A DNA stretch of 64,000 nucleotides from Siphonodentalium dalli (GCA_032622095.1 CP136063.1:75743980-75807979); one strand, 5' to 3'; shown: positions 1 to 10,389, counted from the stretch's first letter. Notes: generated by a model not told the origin, from the sequence alone. Made by a program: numbers and translations.

Positions 1-1050
1 CTCGGTGTATTTTTTGAAAATATTTTCTGTTGAACTCTCTATCGATCTACCTAAAAAAAAAATATAGGTTTCTTTTAAAACCACTTTCTTACATAGTTGG
101 AAAATATCTCTCACAGTGTGAGGGTAAAGAGTTGTTGTTATAGTACATGTACCATAGCTTACACTGGTTATAGGGGATAATGATTTTCCCCTTCAAATTT
201 ATACATCTAGTTTGAAATTGAGATTGTTTGAAAACTCACGAATGGAGCGCCTCCTTAATCGACCGACATAAGGCAATAAGGCATCATGTCGATTATTGCG
301 TAGATTGGGTGCTGTGTTAGTCGGTCAATGTGTCATGTATTCCACATGTGATGACCTCATGATGGTAATTCCTCATGTCAGTCGGTGTAGAGGAATTATA
401 TACACACAGGTAGAGTGGGTCATCGCCCACCACACTGCATATTTAGAACTTCTTCCGGTTCAGATATGGCAGACTCGATGATTAGCAACTGAAGACCTTC
501 ATTTGTTAAGAGAGCATGGAACGATCACGTGATCGGACGACGATTACTGATTTGTGCCCACGTAAGTGTTCCTATAAACGACGCACACTCGATCAGCCTA
601 AATTTAAACCCAGTATAATTACTCACTTGTGGCTGGTTCCGGCGATAACATAGGTCCATATATAAAGACTTTTTGCGTGCTAAATATATGTTTCATCGTT
701 TCATCGGGTCCGCATTAGGTTGCCCATTGTGCATGGGTGAACGGAACTCGTTATTTGTTCGCGTTTTCTTTGTACACTGTAATTCGATGCGCAGTCTTAT
801 TATACCGTTGGTGCAGTGGGCGTCAGCACACGTTCACCAGAAAACGATTTTATGCAGTCATAACAACAAAGGTATGCAGATGTCAGCATTTATACGACAC
901 CGCTGATACTGTAACTGTAGTTATTATAGAGCTCAGGTGGTTCGGTGTGACATTTTTCCCAGACACCGACGGATAGCCGTTTGAGAACAAACGTCGATAT
1001 CCGCTACTAAAAGCCGACCGCACCCGATCGCACCGCCATCAGGGAACCGA
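1..1050. other. No recognisable feature
   Basis: I see no supported gene or repeat here. Short open frames exist on the plus strand but lack splice context, codon regularity or recognisable motifs. Confidence 0.4.
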
Positions 1051-1640
1051 ACGAGATGGGGCATTCGCTGCAAGATATTATATCCCTTCCGTGGTCAAAC
1101 ATCTAGGAGAGGTGCGGTCGGTGCCTGCTTTGATTTTGCATCTACCTGCGGAATCAGCCGCAAGTTAGGAGTTAACGGTGCCGTATCCACTCGAGCTATC
1201 GACTTGGGGATTAAAACTGTACATGGTGCATACAGATCTGTTCTGCACGATATTGCATGCCCCATCTCGTTCGGTCCCCTGTGGGCGGTATACGGTCGGG
1301 GGGGGGTATGTGTTTTGCGTACATGCATGGCGAATTTAACCATAGCGTATATATGGGTTAATACATTCACTTCCGCTGTAGCTATCAACTTGCCCCATCT
1401 TGCAGAGGGGTATTCGGTGCATGATATTATATCCAATTCCGTGGTCAGAATGCTAAAAGTAGGAGAGGTGCGGTCGGTGCCTGTTTTTTTTTGCGTACCT
1501 GACGGAACTGGCGGCAAATTAGGGATTAATGTCGACATGTGGGTTGGAATTTAGGTAAATACATGTCTATTATGCACGACAGTGCATGCACCATCTCGTT
1601 CGGACTCCTGGTGCGGTACGATCGGGTATGGTTTGAGCGG
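1051..1640. repeat. Diverged direct duplication, offset about 356 bp
   Basis: Two related segments lie head to tail. The shared block AGGAGAGGTGCGGTCGGTGC sits near 1,105 and again at 1,461, followed in both by a GCAAGTTAGG/GCAAATTAGG block and a CCATCTCGTTCGG block. The duplication leaves open frames on both strands (147 codons minus, 116 codons plus). In the minus frame the two halves resemble each other (PNLPPVPSGTQKK against PNLRLIPQVDAKSK). Openness on both strands argues for repeat structure over a gene. I do not recognise a product. Confidence 0.6.
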
Positions 1641-1874
1641 TACGGTGCGATCAGCTTTTAGTATAGGACCGACAAAGAACACTATGCTAGCGGTCAATGA
1701 TCGTTTAGATACATTAAGTCAGCACGTGTAGTACAATTTGAAGGTCAAATGAGTACCCGAATTACTACAAAAATTGATTAGCAAAGGACGGTCCTATACT
1801 TGCGGGGCCGATTCCGCAGCTACGCAAAATAATAACAGGCAACAAAGTTGCAAAAACTATGTGTGGTTAACCGC

Positions 1875-2235
1875 AAGCCTACAAATGGTGCGTCTGTCAT
1901 TTGCAGACTGATGTCCACAGAGGGTGAATTTAGTGGCGCTATCCTGCACAGCGGGCTAACATAACCAAATTCACCCTATAGGAACGGCATTCTGCTATGT
2001 CGTCAACTGCTATATGGGAGACATATGATCCGATTGAAGTTTCCAAGTTGAAGTTGGTGATGTCCACACATTAGTCATCTCGATTATGAATTTTATCTTC
2101 TGCAAATTAGGGGATATAGAAACTAAAAGTAACTGAAACAATGTTATTTGAGACTATAGATACTTCCTAAAAGATGAGACCTAAGCCCTTTGGGGACCAC
2201 ATTCTGCAAATGACAGACACACCATTTGCAGGCTT
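1875..2235. mobile_element. Small inverted-repeat element (MITE-like)
   Basis: A 33-bp arm at 1,875-1,907 is matched, inverted, by 2,203-2,235 with two mismatches, and similarity continues weakly inward (ATGTCCACAGAGGG-like). Inside, AGGGTGAATTT at 1,921-1,931 pairs perfectly with 1,967-1,977. No open transposase frame lies between the arms, so a non-autonomous DNA transposon is likely. I could not define a target-site duplication. Confidence 0.6.
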
Positions 2236-2462
2236 GGTTATAATTGAAGCCGCCCTGTGAGGACAGAACTTGTTCATTCTCGGCAGCCATGCAGTGCCGA
2301 ATTGTATTTCACACACAGGGAGGCTAACCCGATGTGTAAGTGTATCTGAACAATATTTTCAATGTAGTTATACCGGGGTTGGCCGTGTCTTTATTCCTTT
2401 GTGAGATATTTCCTAGCGAAATTAGTACTCTATATATGTTACAATCAATCTTTAAAACCATT

Positions 2463-2578
2463 CATTTGGTCAAATAACTAACACTTTTAGTCATTTGGTC
2501 AAATGACTGTGACCGTCAATCATTTGGTGGAATGCCGAACGTTCCCAGTCATTTGGCCAAATGCCTATATATATGCCG
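2463..2578. repeat. 4 x 29 bp array of CATTTGG-CAAATG palindromes
   Basis: The 14-bp motif CATTTGGTCAAATG or a variant starts at 2,463, 2,492, 2,521 and 2,550, exactly 29 bp apart. The last copy, CATTTGGCCAAATG, is a perfect palindrome. The intervening 15 bp are much less conserved than the motif. A TATATATA run follows at about 2,566. The array could be a short minisatellite or a cluster of dyad protein-binding sites near a promoter. The function is not known. Confidence 0.75.
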
Positions 2579-3047
2579 CCTTTAATTCATTCACTAATAA
2601 CTCACGCATTACGTTATGATATGGCCTAGCGGCTGAAATCACCATCTCGTTGTCGTCGTCTTCATCATCATCACGGCCAATAAAATAAAATCTAAATGTG
2701 AAAATCTTACTTGCCATTGGCCAGCCAAACGTCTAGATCATATTCTTGAATGTACATATGGTCTGCATTAACCACTGCACTCATTAAGAGTATAATATAC
2801 ATCATGCACTGAAAAACAACGTGTATTAATTCATCTTTGCGCCTGCAGTTGATTTAGGCAACTGAAATTTAAACCTCGTTTACACATATATGCGTCATCC
2901 CAAGCAGCCCAAAAGGTCGGTGAAACATAGAAAAGAATATATAACATTGTACAAATTGTACATGTATAGTTTATTGTCGATACCGCGTTGGGCTACTGGC
3001 ATAAACCGGTGGTCACGTAATCAGATGTTAATTTCTAAAATTCGTTA

Positions 3048-3218
3048 TCATCTGTGGCATTGTGGTGTAAAGTTCTCAGCATTCAGACAAACTTACTCGG
3101 GTAGGCCCACGGGTTTGCTGGCTTTATTGGAAATTTGTTGTGATAATATCATCTGTGGCATTGTGGTGTAAAGTCTCAGCATTCAGACAAACCTACTCAG
3201 GTAGGCCCACGCGTTTTA
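3048..3218. repeat. 101-bp tandem duplication, second copy partial
   Basis: TCATCTGTGGCATTGTGG begins at 3,048 and again at 3,149. Both are followed by a segment that includes CAGCATTCAGACAAAC and GTAGGCCCACG. About 70 bp of the second unit is still recognisable. No gene is seen. Confidence 0.75.
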
Positions 3219-3837
3219 CCGGCAGGATGAGAAGAAACCTTAAATATGCGAGTCGTGGTATGGAATCCTCATCTCTCATTGGCTTATGGCATAAGCCAAA
3301 CAACGAGTCCAAGATCACCACTCCACCATTGAGTAATCACGCGCTAACCACGGGTATAGTGAGTGCATTATAGGTATAAAACAAGAGACCGGGGATGATA
3401 TATATACATTTACGGTGAGATGTATAAAAGTTGTCTATTTTATACTCGTGTGATATATATACCCGTGTTGTAGACGGGCTTGGTGTTGCTGCTTTTATTC
3501 TGTCGTTAAAGGTGAGTCCGTATTGCGCAAGAAACATTCCGCGCATATAAGTGCTACACAACGCTCTTTATCGACCAGAGAGTAAACAAAGGATCATTCT
3601 GTTTTCTTCTGTGGCGATTAATTCTATGACTTAAGTGAGTTTTCCAAAAAATATACAGAGTGCATATACACACTATGTAAGTACAACTTTTAAACGTTGG
3701 TATGTCACGTATTTACCCATATTAACAACATAAACGACCCTCTGCATATACAAGCACATGTACATGTATTACTAAAATCAATTTATGCTGTACGGTTGGC
3801 AATATTGACTCCGTTTTGCAGCATTTTATTTAATAAC

Positions 3838-4180
3838 GGAAACGCTAGGCGGGGATAATGAAACATCATGAGAACGCTGGACGATGATAATTATGAAACG
3901 TCGTATATGAGCGCTATAGACGGGGATATGGAACCATCGCTAGAACACTAGACGAGGAAATGTAACCATCGCTTGAACGCTAGATCGGGATATTACCATC
4001 GCGTAAACGCTAGACGGGGATATGGAACCATCGCTAGAACACTAGTCGGGAATATGTAACCATCGCTAGAACACAAGACGGGGGTATTGAACCATTACAT
4101 GAACGTCAGGCTGGGATACGTAACCATCACGTGAACGTCCGCTGGGATACGTAACCATCACGTGAACGCTAGACGAGGAT
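3838..4180. repeat. Minisatellite, about 32-bp unit, about 10 diverged copies
   Basis: The repeating core is GAACGCTAGACGGGGATATG followed by (G/T)AACCATCGCT. Copies differ by substitutions and small indels. The two or three copies before 4,180 share a derived GGATACGTAACCATCACGTG form, which indicates local homogenisation. Confidence 0.8.
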
Positions 4181-4189
4181 ATGTTACCA

Positions 4190-4310
4190 ATATGTTTTAG
4201 GCCGATGTATTATCTTATATTTGCGAGGCTCCATCACATAAATAAGAGATTGCATTGGCACAGGGTTTTCGCAAAATTTCAGGAAGCTCCAGTCATTGAA
4301 GGGTTAAAAA
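4190..4310. mobile_element. Relic of a TTAA hairpin element (right part)
   Basis: The piece holds a decayed hairpin (TTATCTTATATTTGCGAGG ... AATAAGAGATTGCATTGG) and then TTTCAGGAAGCTCCAGTCAT with AAGGGTTAA at its end. The same order occurs at 35,825-36,029. It ends at a TTAA, as expected for this group. Confidence 0.5.
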
Positions 4311-4319
4311 TCGTGCGTA

Positions 4320-5000
4320 TCAGAAATGAGACGGACGCAACGCATAGCTTCAGCCATAAAGTATACTAACATCATACTGAAGACATAGGAATTACATTAT
4401 GTTGTCCTCTACCTTCTGAGATCGAGTGATTTCTTTAACTAATATACAATAGTCATATCCCTGTAAACAGGTGTTCCGGGATAATTATCCCGACTGGAAT
4501 AGGGGTGAATAGTGTATAACTGTTACACGTAACAACTGACAGTCTCAAGAACATGTCACGCTGTTTGTCATCTATTCTCACGCCTTTGGTGAAATAATAG
4601 TCTTAACATCAACAGTTCAAGAGTTACACATTTATATTTACATAGCCCGCCTGTGTTACACTAACTCCTCTTCTGCGATTGGTCTACTGACAATTGGGTC
4701 ACCCGTTTCATATACCAATAACACAGACCGTAACACGAACACGACGTCATAAATTGCTGACCTAATCTGACCTTATCACTAAAAGCGTTAGCAGAATAAT
4801 TGTGCGTGCTTTTCAAAGTTCAGCCGAATGGCATCTGGAGCCAGATATTTATATCGATCACGTTATCGTTGCTAAGCGCTTGAAATCTTATATTGGGAAG
4901 ACTTAATGTGCTGCGTGGGCTAGTCTCAAATTCTCAGCAGATTTTGTGAAAATAAATAAGAATACACTAAGCTTTTTTATGGGAATATTCTCAAAAAACG
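4320..5000. other. No recognisable feature
   Basis: No supported gene, RNA or repeat is visible. The sequence is AT-rich. Confidence 0.35.
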
Positions 5001-5009
5001 ACTGTGTAG

Positions 5010-5660
5010 GAATGCTACACAGTTGTTGTACATTAATGTGTAACATCTGCTCTCCAACAATTATGTGTAGAAACTGTAGACCTTTTTTTATACACACTAG
5101 TATGTGTACATATCTACACATATATGCATACCATAGTACACACTCGTGTGTACTAAATAGTTACACAGTTGTGTGTGGGAAGTGTGTATGAAGTGTGTAC
5201 CCATTAACTACACAGAAATTGTGTACTTTATTTAAACATATTTGTGTAGCAATCTGCACCTTTTTGTAGCATTTGGTACACAGTATAATGTGTAAATAAT
5301 CTACACACAGTGTGTAGCAGTAGCACATGTTTTGTGTAATATTTATACACAGTTTATGTGTACTTTATTTGAACATATTTGTGTAACAATCCATACAATT
5401 TTGTAGCATATGGTACACAGTTATTGTGTAAATAAACTACACACTGTGTGTAGCAGTTGACACAGTTAGTGTGTACCTTATTTATACATATGTGTGTACA
5501 GTTCTACACATATCTGGGTAGCCACTACACAATTATGTGTACTTTAGTTATACACATCTGTATAACAACTTACACATTTTGTAGTATTTAGTACACAGTG
5601 TTGTGTATATTTGGTACACACACTGTGTACCAACCAATCTATACACTTTATGTGTAATAA
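5010..5660. repeat. Array of short TACACA/TGTGTA palindromes
   Basis: More than a dozen short dyads of the form (G)TACACA-N-TGTGTA(C) lie in about 650 bp. Examples are TACACACTAGTATGTGTA near 5,090, CTACACACAGTGTGTAG near 5,300 and CTACACACTGTGTGTAG near 5,440. A longer, irregular unit is visible from GTGTACTTTATTT-like blocks at 5,221, 5,358, 5,471 and 5,537. It is best read as a decayed tandem array whose palindromes have been kept or re-amplified. No coding frame is convincing. Confidence 0.75.
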
Positions 5661-5980
5661 ATTAACATGCATTCTCTACGCAAATATTTTGACAGTTTGG
5701 GGGTGATATGTAGCAACTGTAACGTCAAATCAGAATCGTATGGTTGAGGCCACTGAATTTAAGCCATCGCACAAGAATGTTTGTTCTTAAAAGCGATAAT
5801 TATTTGCCAAAAACAAAATCATGTAAAACATACTATCATATGGTATATATGATGAATGGACCTAACTTCAGCATTGGCATGTACTGGTATAATAAATGTG
5901 CAATGAAATGAGCAAGAAAAGTTTAAGTCTGTTTTTTAAATTAATAATTGCTTGCATTCTGGAGCCAGCATCGAAGCCAC

Positions 5981-6064
5981 TTCTTCAATTAACAGGGCAC
6001 GAGGATCTTTTGAATGACTCCAAGCCACCTCTCCCATGTCAATGACATGAAGATCTTTCGACAA
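5981..6064 (-). CDS. 84-nt exon-like cassette A of a tandem array
   Basis: On the minus strand this 28-codon frame is open and contains the peptide DLHVIDMGEVAWSHSKDP. It starts right after CTCAG (an acceptor-like site preceded by a T-rich run) and ends before GTGGCT, a weak donor. Length and phase are identical in five copies across 2.3 kb, and the exon is symmetric (phase 0 to 0), so skipping or repeating it keeps the frame. I do not recognise the protein family. It may instead be repeated pseudogene sequence. Confidence 0.45.
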
Positions 6065-6300
6065 CTGAGCATGAAAGTACCACAACGATAGATTTTTTTG
6101 AGAAAACAGCACTGTCAGAAAATATTACCCAGAACAAAATCACAAAGAATGTGCTATGAGATATACATCAGCGATATTTGGCATTGTCATTTGCCTGTAA
6201 AATAAATAGGCAACTAAGCAAATATATTGAATAGGAAAAGTTAGCGGCACTAAAGTTTATAAGTTAATTGCTTGTACCCTACAGTCAGCATCGAAGTCAC

Positions 6301-6384
6301 CTCTTCAATTGACAGGGCACGAGGATCTTTGGAATGACTCCAAGTCACCTCTCCCATGTCAATGACAAGAGGATTTTTCAAAAA
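6301..6384 (-). CDS. 84-nt exon-like cassette B
   Basis: This is the second member of the array. The peptide core is NPLVIDMGEVTWSHSKDP. The frame is open over 28 codons between CTCAG and GTGACT, the better donor form. Downstream of the presumed donor the frame diverges from the other copies and ends at a different stop, which fits an intron. The product is unrecognised. Confidence 0.45.
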
Positions 6385-6661
6385 CTGAGTGAGCACGAAC
6401 ATATAATTTTGATCAGTTTTGACAAGAGGACACAGTACAGTCCAAAAAGTATTAACCCGCAGAGAATGTGTTATCATATACATCATATTTGTGGAGTGGA
6501 CATAACTTCAGATAGTTGGCATTGTAATTCAAATATACCAGTACAATCAAATGGCAATGACAATACAAACAATGCTATTATGAATCGAGTTACAGGCACT
6601 GTTTTAATTTTTACATGCTTTTTAAAAATTGCTCTCATTCTGGAATCAGCATCAAAGTCAC

Positions 6662-6745
6662 CTCTTCAATTGACAGGGCACAAGGATCTTTGGAATGACT
6701 CCAAGCCACCTCTCCCATATCGATGACATGAGGATTGTTCGAAAA
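6662..6745 (-). CDS. 84-nt exon-like cassette C
   Basis: The third copy has core NPHVIDMGEVAWSHSKDP, with the array-wide Arg near the end changed to Cys. It is bounded by CTCAG and GTGACT, and no stop interrupts the 28 codons. It lies just downstream (minus sense) of the 6,780-7,260 block that also exists at 8,340-8,800. Confidence 0.45.
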
Positions 6746-7060
6746 CTGAGCATAAATTTTGTTATCTGTTTGTACTTTTGACAAGACAGAACTGTTAGAG
6801 AAGTACCATTAAAATTTACGACAAAAGTTACAGGCAAAAGTGGGACCAACCGTTTCTGCTGTATTAGTTAGGGTACCACCCGTCATTGAACAGGAATCAC
6901 TTCTCCATTAATTTCAGGACAACCCAATTTGTTATCCAATTATTGTAAATAAGAATTAATGGTAAATCATGAAAATTGAGATTCAGTATCAATGCCTACA
7001 TACAAATCAGAAGCAGAATCCACAGGACACTGATAAGGTGCCACAGCATCAAACACCCAG

Positions 7061-7129
7061 ATTATATTTGGTCTCTTTGAAGTTATTTAATTGTTCTCGC
7101 CATGTATCAGAACTGTGAACACAGATTCC
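7061..7129 (-). CDS. 69-nt open segment, copy 1
   Basis: On the minus strand 23 codons are open, including VHSSDTWREQLNNFKETKY. A second copy lies at 8,598-8,666. Here the base change CTGGGT destroys the GT that follows copy 2, so copy 1 may lack a usable donor. A further open frame with DAVAPYQCPVDSASDLY follows one base out of frame. It may be a duplicated exon or a decaying paralogue. No family is recognised. Confidence 0.3.
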
Positions 7130-7651
7130 CTCAAATTGCGAAAACAATTAATGGTTAATGGACACCCACTGACTTATCCTATTTTCAGTAGATAAGTAAA
7201 CACATATTATAACTGACATCGTTTTCCAATACCATGTTACTACCAGTACTTTGACAGAGAAACGTTAATTTAAAAAAAAGTTTAACTCACTATTTTTCAA
7301 ATTAATAATTGCTTGGAGCCAGCATCGAAGCCACTTCTTTTACATGCATTCTTTTTGCAAATATTGGACATTTTTGGGTGAACTAGCAACTGTAATGTCG
7401 AATCAGAATCGCATGGTTGAGGCCACTGAATTTAGGCCATCACAGTAAGAATGTTTGATATTGAAAGCGATAATTATTAGCCAAAATAAATCATGAAAAA
7501 CATGCTATCATATGTTATATATACTGAATGGACCTCATATTACATTGACATTTACATGTACTGGTATAATAAATTTGCAATGACATTGACATGGGCAAGA
7601 AAAGTTTTAACTCACTATTTATCTAAGTTTTTCCGGTTCAATATAATTGTT

Positions 7652-7822
7652 TAATTGCCAATTTATTTTACAGGCAAATGACAATGCCAACTATGGGTGA
7701 TGTTCGATCAATTAAGCCTACTGGTTGTATATATACTAGCACATTCCTCGGGATTTTATTCTGGGTAACATTTTTCTGACAATGCTGTGTTTTCTCAACA
7801 AAATTTATCAATATGATACTTT
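7652..7822. repeat. Inverted copy of the inter-cassette spacer
   Basis: This stretch is the reverse complement of the spacer beyond cassette A (about 6,075-6,215). It also forms an 85-bp inverted pair with 7,938-8,022, and cassette D sits in the loop between. The block TTTTACAGGCAAATGACA and the run around CTGGGTAACATTTTTCTGAC mark the arms. Confidence 0.75.
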
Positions 7823-7844
7823 AATTATCAGTTTTTGAAGCCAC

Positions 7845-7928
7845 TTCTTCAATTGACAGGGCACGAGGATCTTTGGATTGACTCCAAGCCACCTCTCCCG
7901 TGTCAATGACATGAAGATCTTTAAAAAA
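7845..7928 (-). CDS. 84-nt exon-like cassette D
   Basis: The fourth copy has core DLHVIDTGEVAWSQSKDP. It differs from A-C by Met to Thr and His to Gln, but the frame stays open over all 28 codons between CTCAG and GTGGCT. It lies in the loop of the 85-bp inverted repeat 7,738-7,822 / 7,938-8,022, which could bring its flanks together in pre-mRNA. Confidence 0.45.
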
Positions 7929-8185
7929 CTGAGCATGAAAGTATCATATTGATAAATTTTGTTGAGAAAACACAGCACTGTCAGAAAAATGTTACCCAGA
8001 ACAAAATCACAAAGAATGTGCTATCAGATATACATCGAGTATGCTTAGTTGGCATTGTAATTCACTTATATTGGTACAATAAAATGGCATGCAATGACAA
8101 TACAAACAATGCTAATATGAATAGAGTTACAGGCACTGTTTTAATATTACATGCATATTAATAATTGCTCTCATACTTGAGTCAC

Positions 8186-8269
8186 CTCTTCAATTGACAT
8201 GGCACGAGGATCTTTAGAATGACTCCAAGCCACCTCTCCCGTATCAATGACATGAGGATATTTTGAAAA
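8186..8269 (-). CDS. 84-nt exon-like cassette E
   Basis: The fifth copy, first in minus-strand order, has core YPHVIDTGEVAWSHSKDP followed by RAMSIEE. It is bounded by CTCAG and GTGACT. It shares the Thr variant with D, so D and E form one duplicated group and A-C another. Confidence 0.45.
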
Positions 8270-8597
8270 CTGAGCATAAAATTATTGTTTTTATCTGTTT
8301 TGAACTTTTGACGAGACAGCACTGTCAGATAAGTACTGTTAAAATTTACGGACAGAAGTTACAGGCAAAAGTGGTACCAGCTGTTCTGATGCATTACATG
8401 TAGTTAGGGTACCACCAGTCATTGAACAGGAATCACTTCTCCATTAATTTCAGGACAAACTAACTTTTTTATCCAATTATTGTAAATAGGAATTAATGGT
8501 AAATCATGAAAATTGATATTCAGTATCAATGCCTACATACAAATCAGAAGCAGAATCCACAGGACACTGATAAGGTGCCACAGCATCAAACACCCAC

Positions 8598-8666
8598 GTC
8601 ATATTTGGTCTCTTTGAAGTTATTTAATTGTTCTAGCCATGAATCAGCGCTGTGAACACGGATTCC
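8598..8666 (-). CDS. 69-nt open segment, copy 2
   Basis: This is the partner of 7,061-7,129, with VHSADSWLEQLNNFKETKY in the same frame. In this copy a GTGGGT follows directly and could act as a donor. The phase (0) agrees with the end of the 9,343-9,474 exon upstream. The acceptor side (TTTCACAATTTGAG) is weak. Confidence 0.3.
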
Positions 8667-9189
8667 CTCAAATTGTGAAAACAATTAATGGATTAATGGA
8701 CACCCTCTGACTTATCCTACCAGTAGATAAGTAAACCCATAGTATAACTGACGTTTTCCAATACCATGTTACTACCAATACTTTGATAGAGAAAAGTTAA
8801 TTATCAAAGTCTAAGAGTATAATTATTTTGCATGAACTTTAATTTTATATCAAAATATAAGATCATACATATATCATGACCATGTCTGGGTATATAACTA
8901 TATATCCAACAATGAAGCTGAGAATTCATATTTCATGTGCTGGAGGAGCCTTCAAACTATTGGTTGACACTCTAGTAACAGTTGAGTCACAAGCAAACAT
9001 ATTCACTGGAGAAATGTTAAATTAGATGGTCCACTTCAGAAGTTCTTGCAAAGGCCTCGGCTGTTTCAGTCAGTCAATAAATTAAAGGAATACATGTAAT
9101 TGTACGACCACTGCTCCAATCGTGTATATCAAGGGTTCATCTACCATGATTTACATGAACAGAGAAAAGAAATTCCGTAGTTGAAGATT

Positions 9190-9345
9190 GTCAAATCACG
9201 AATTACATTAATGTGACTTGTCATCCATCCTCATTCACAATAACATATTAAATGGTAATTTAGAAAGCATGTGTATGATATTACACAGCTGAAAATTGTC
9301 ACATATTTGAGAACTGGTCCATAAATACTGTTTGTCATCCACCTT
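9190..9345. repeat. Short tandem duplication downstream of the 9.4-kb exon
   Basis: Two related blocks of about 65 bp (9,190-9,236 and 9,285-9,345) share a GGATGACAA start and a TGACAATTTTCA-like end on the minus strand. They lie in the presumed intron. Confidence 0.45.
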
Positions 9346-9474
9346 GAATGGAAAATTTAACTCATGGCATTTTAGAGCTACGGCTACACGTAGTAACAGA
9401 TCATTACTGTATTGTAGTCCTCTACTTCCTGATATGGCACATTTTATATCTGATACTTTAGTCTTCCTGTCTTC
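9343..9474 (-). CDS. 132-nt exon with strong acceptor, unrecognised protein
   Basis: On the minus strand a T-rich tract ending in TTTTTTCAG directly precedes an open frame that starts EDRKTKVSDIKCAISGSRG and continues LQYSNDLLLRVAVALKCHEL. With the AG/GTGGAT at 9,342 as donor, the exon is 44 codons and phase 0 to 0, like the cassettes downstream at 5.98-8.27 kb. The frame stays open beyond that site to a stop near 9,236. Composition looks like globular protein. A plausible reading is one minus-strand gene running from here through the cassette array. I cannot name it. Confidence 0.45.
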
Positions 9475-9479
9475 CTGAA

Positions 9480-9960
9480 AAAATAAATATATGAAGTCAG
9501 AATTTCAAATTATTCTTAATGCATGTCATGGTTTGAACTGAAGAAAATTTATTATAGCATGGATCTTAACCACTCATTTGCAGACACTCCCCCCACCACC
9601 AGCTGATGAAAATCTACAAATCAGGTTCCTGCTATCTAGGTCACTTACCGGTATGCCAATGTTAACCATATTTCCCAAATATGATATGACATACTGTATC
9701 CGGGAAAGCTACTATCAATTAATATTGATTTTATATCAATATTTTCTTATATAATGCAACTATCAAGTGGGACATAAATTTGTTACTATTTTTAGAAAGA
9801 GTTATCGCACATGCAATGCTCAGACCAAACACGAGCTGTAAAATGTCGCAAAGTTATTGTATATATGTATCAGAATATTTTAAATATAATTAATATCAAA
9901 GATGCATAATCTGATTAAACATCCCTCAATTACTATTTATTTGGATTTGGGGAGGGGGGG
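9480..9960. other. No recognisable feature
   Basis: AT-rich sequence with no supported gene. It ends in a run of G (about 9,950-9,966). Confidence 0.35.
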
Positions 9961-9969
9961 GGGGGGTAC

Positions 9970-10385
9970 AAAATATTTCATTTGAATCGAGGAACCACCC
10001 ATCAAAGCTCAGAGTTATTACATTATCAATTTTTTTAAATCTATTATTTTTCACCATGGAGACTTATTAGTTGCCTGGTAAAAAGTCGACGAGCCGACAG
10101 TCTCGGAACAAAATTGCGGATGAAGATGGATAACTCTAAAATCAAGTGGCATTGTGTTGATAATAAGGGAAAATTTCTTTGAACATGTAGATAACACGTT
10201 TCGAGGAATTTTATACTACCGTTATAGTTGAGAGCGGTTAGCATTATTTTTGGGCAATTAATTGATTCTGATAACTGAAGCGGCATTTCAAAAAATGTTG
10301 TTGTTGTTGGAATCTGAATATATGGGGACCATTGAATCGGATTGAGTACCTTTAAATAATATAAGCATTTCCGGACAGGCATTTT
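9970..10385. repeat. Dispersed repeat family X, copy 1
   Basis: The segment shares long blocks with 36,655-37,055 in the same orientation, including AAGATGGATAACTCTAAAAT and ATATGGGGACC. It is also inverted with respect to 46,390-46,690. All three copies keep partly open frames on one strand (for example IFIRNF), but indels differ and no known protein domain is visible. Confidence 0.7.
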
Positions 10386-10389
10386 CGAT

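Larger units (their letters stand above)
5680..8810. repeat. Higher-order segmental duplication
   Basis: About 5,680-6,000 is repeated at about 7,355-7,620, and about 6,595-7,260 is repeated at about 8,128-8,800. Each long copy contains several 315-355 bp sub-units built around an 84-nt open cassette: three in the first copy and two in the second. Long shared blocks such as GGTTGAGGCCACTGAATTTA and ATTTCAGGACAA make the alignment clear. Unequal crossing-over within a gene is the simplest explanation. Confidence 0.85.

Noticed and set aside
1095-1554. Overlapping 147-aa (minus) and 116-aa (plus) ORFs as genes
   Set aside because: Both lie over one diverged duplication, both strands are open, and no motif or splice context supports either.
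2463-2578. CRISPR-like geometry (29-bp period, palindromic repeats)
   Set aside because: The repeat part is only 14 bp and diverges between copies, spacers are 15 bp, there are only four copies, and no cas genes occur. The setting is eukaryotic.
10044-10382. 112-aa minus-strand ORF as a gene
   Set aside because: It lies entirely within dispersed family X. The other copies have different indels and stops.
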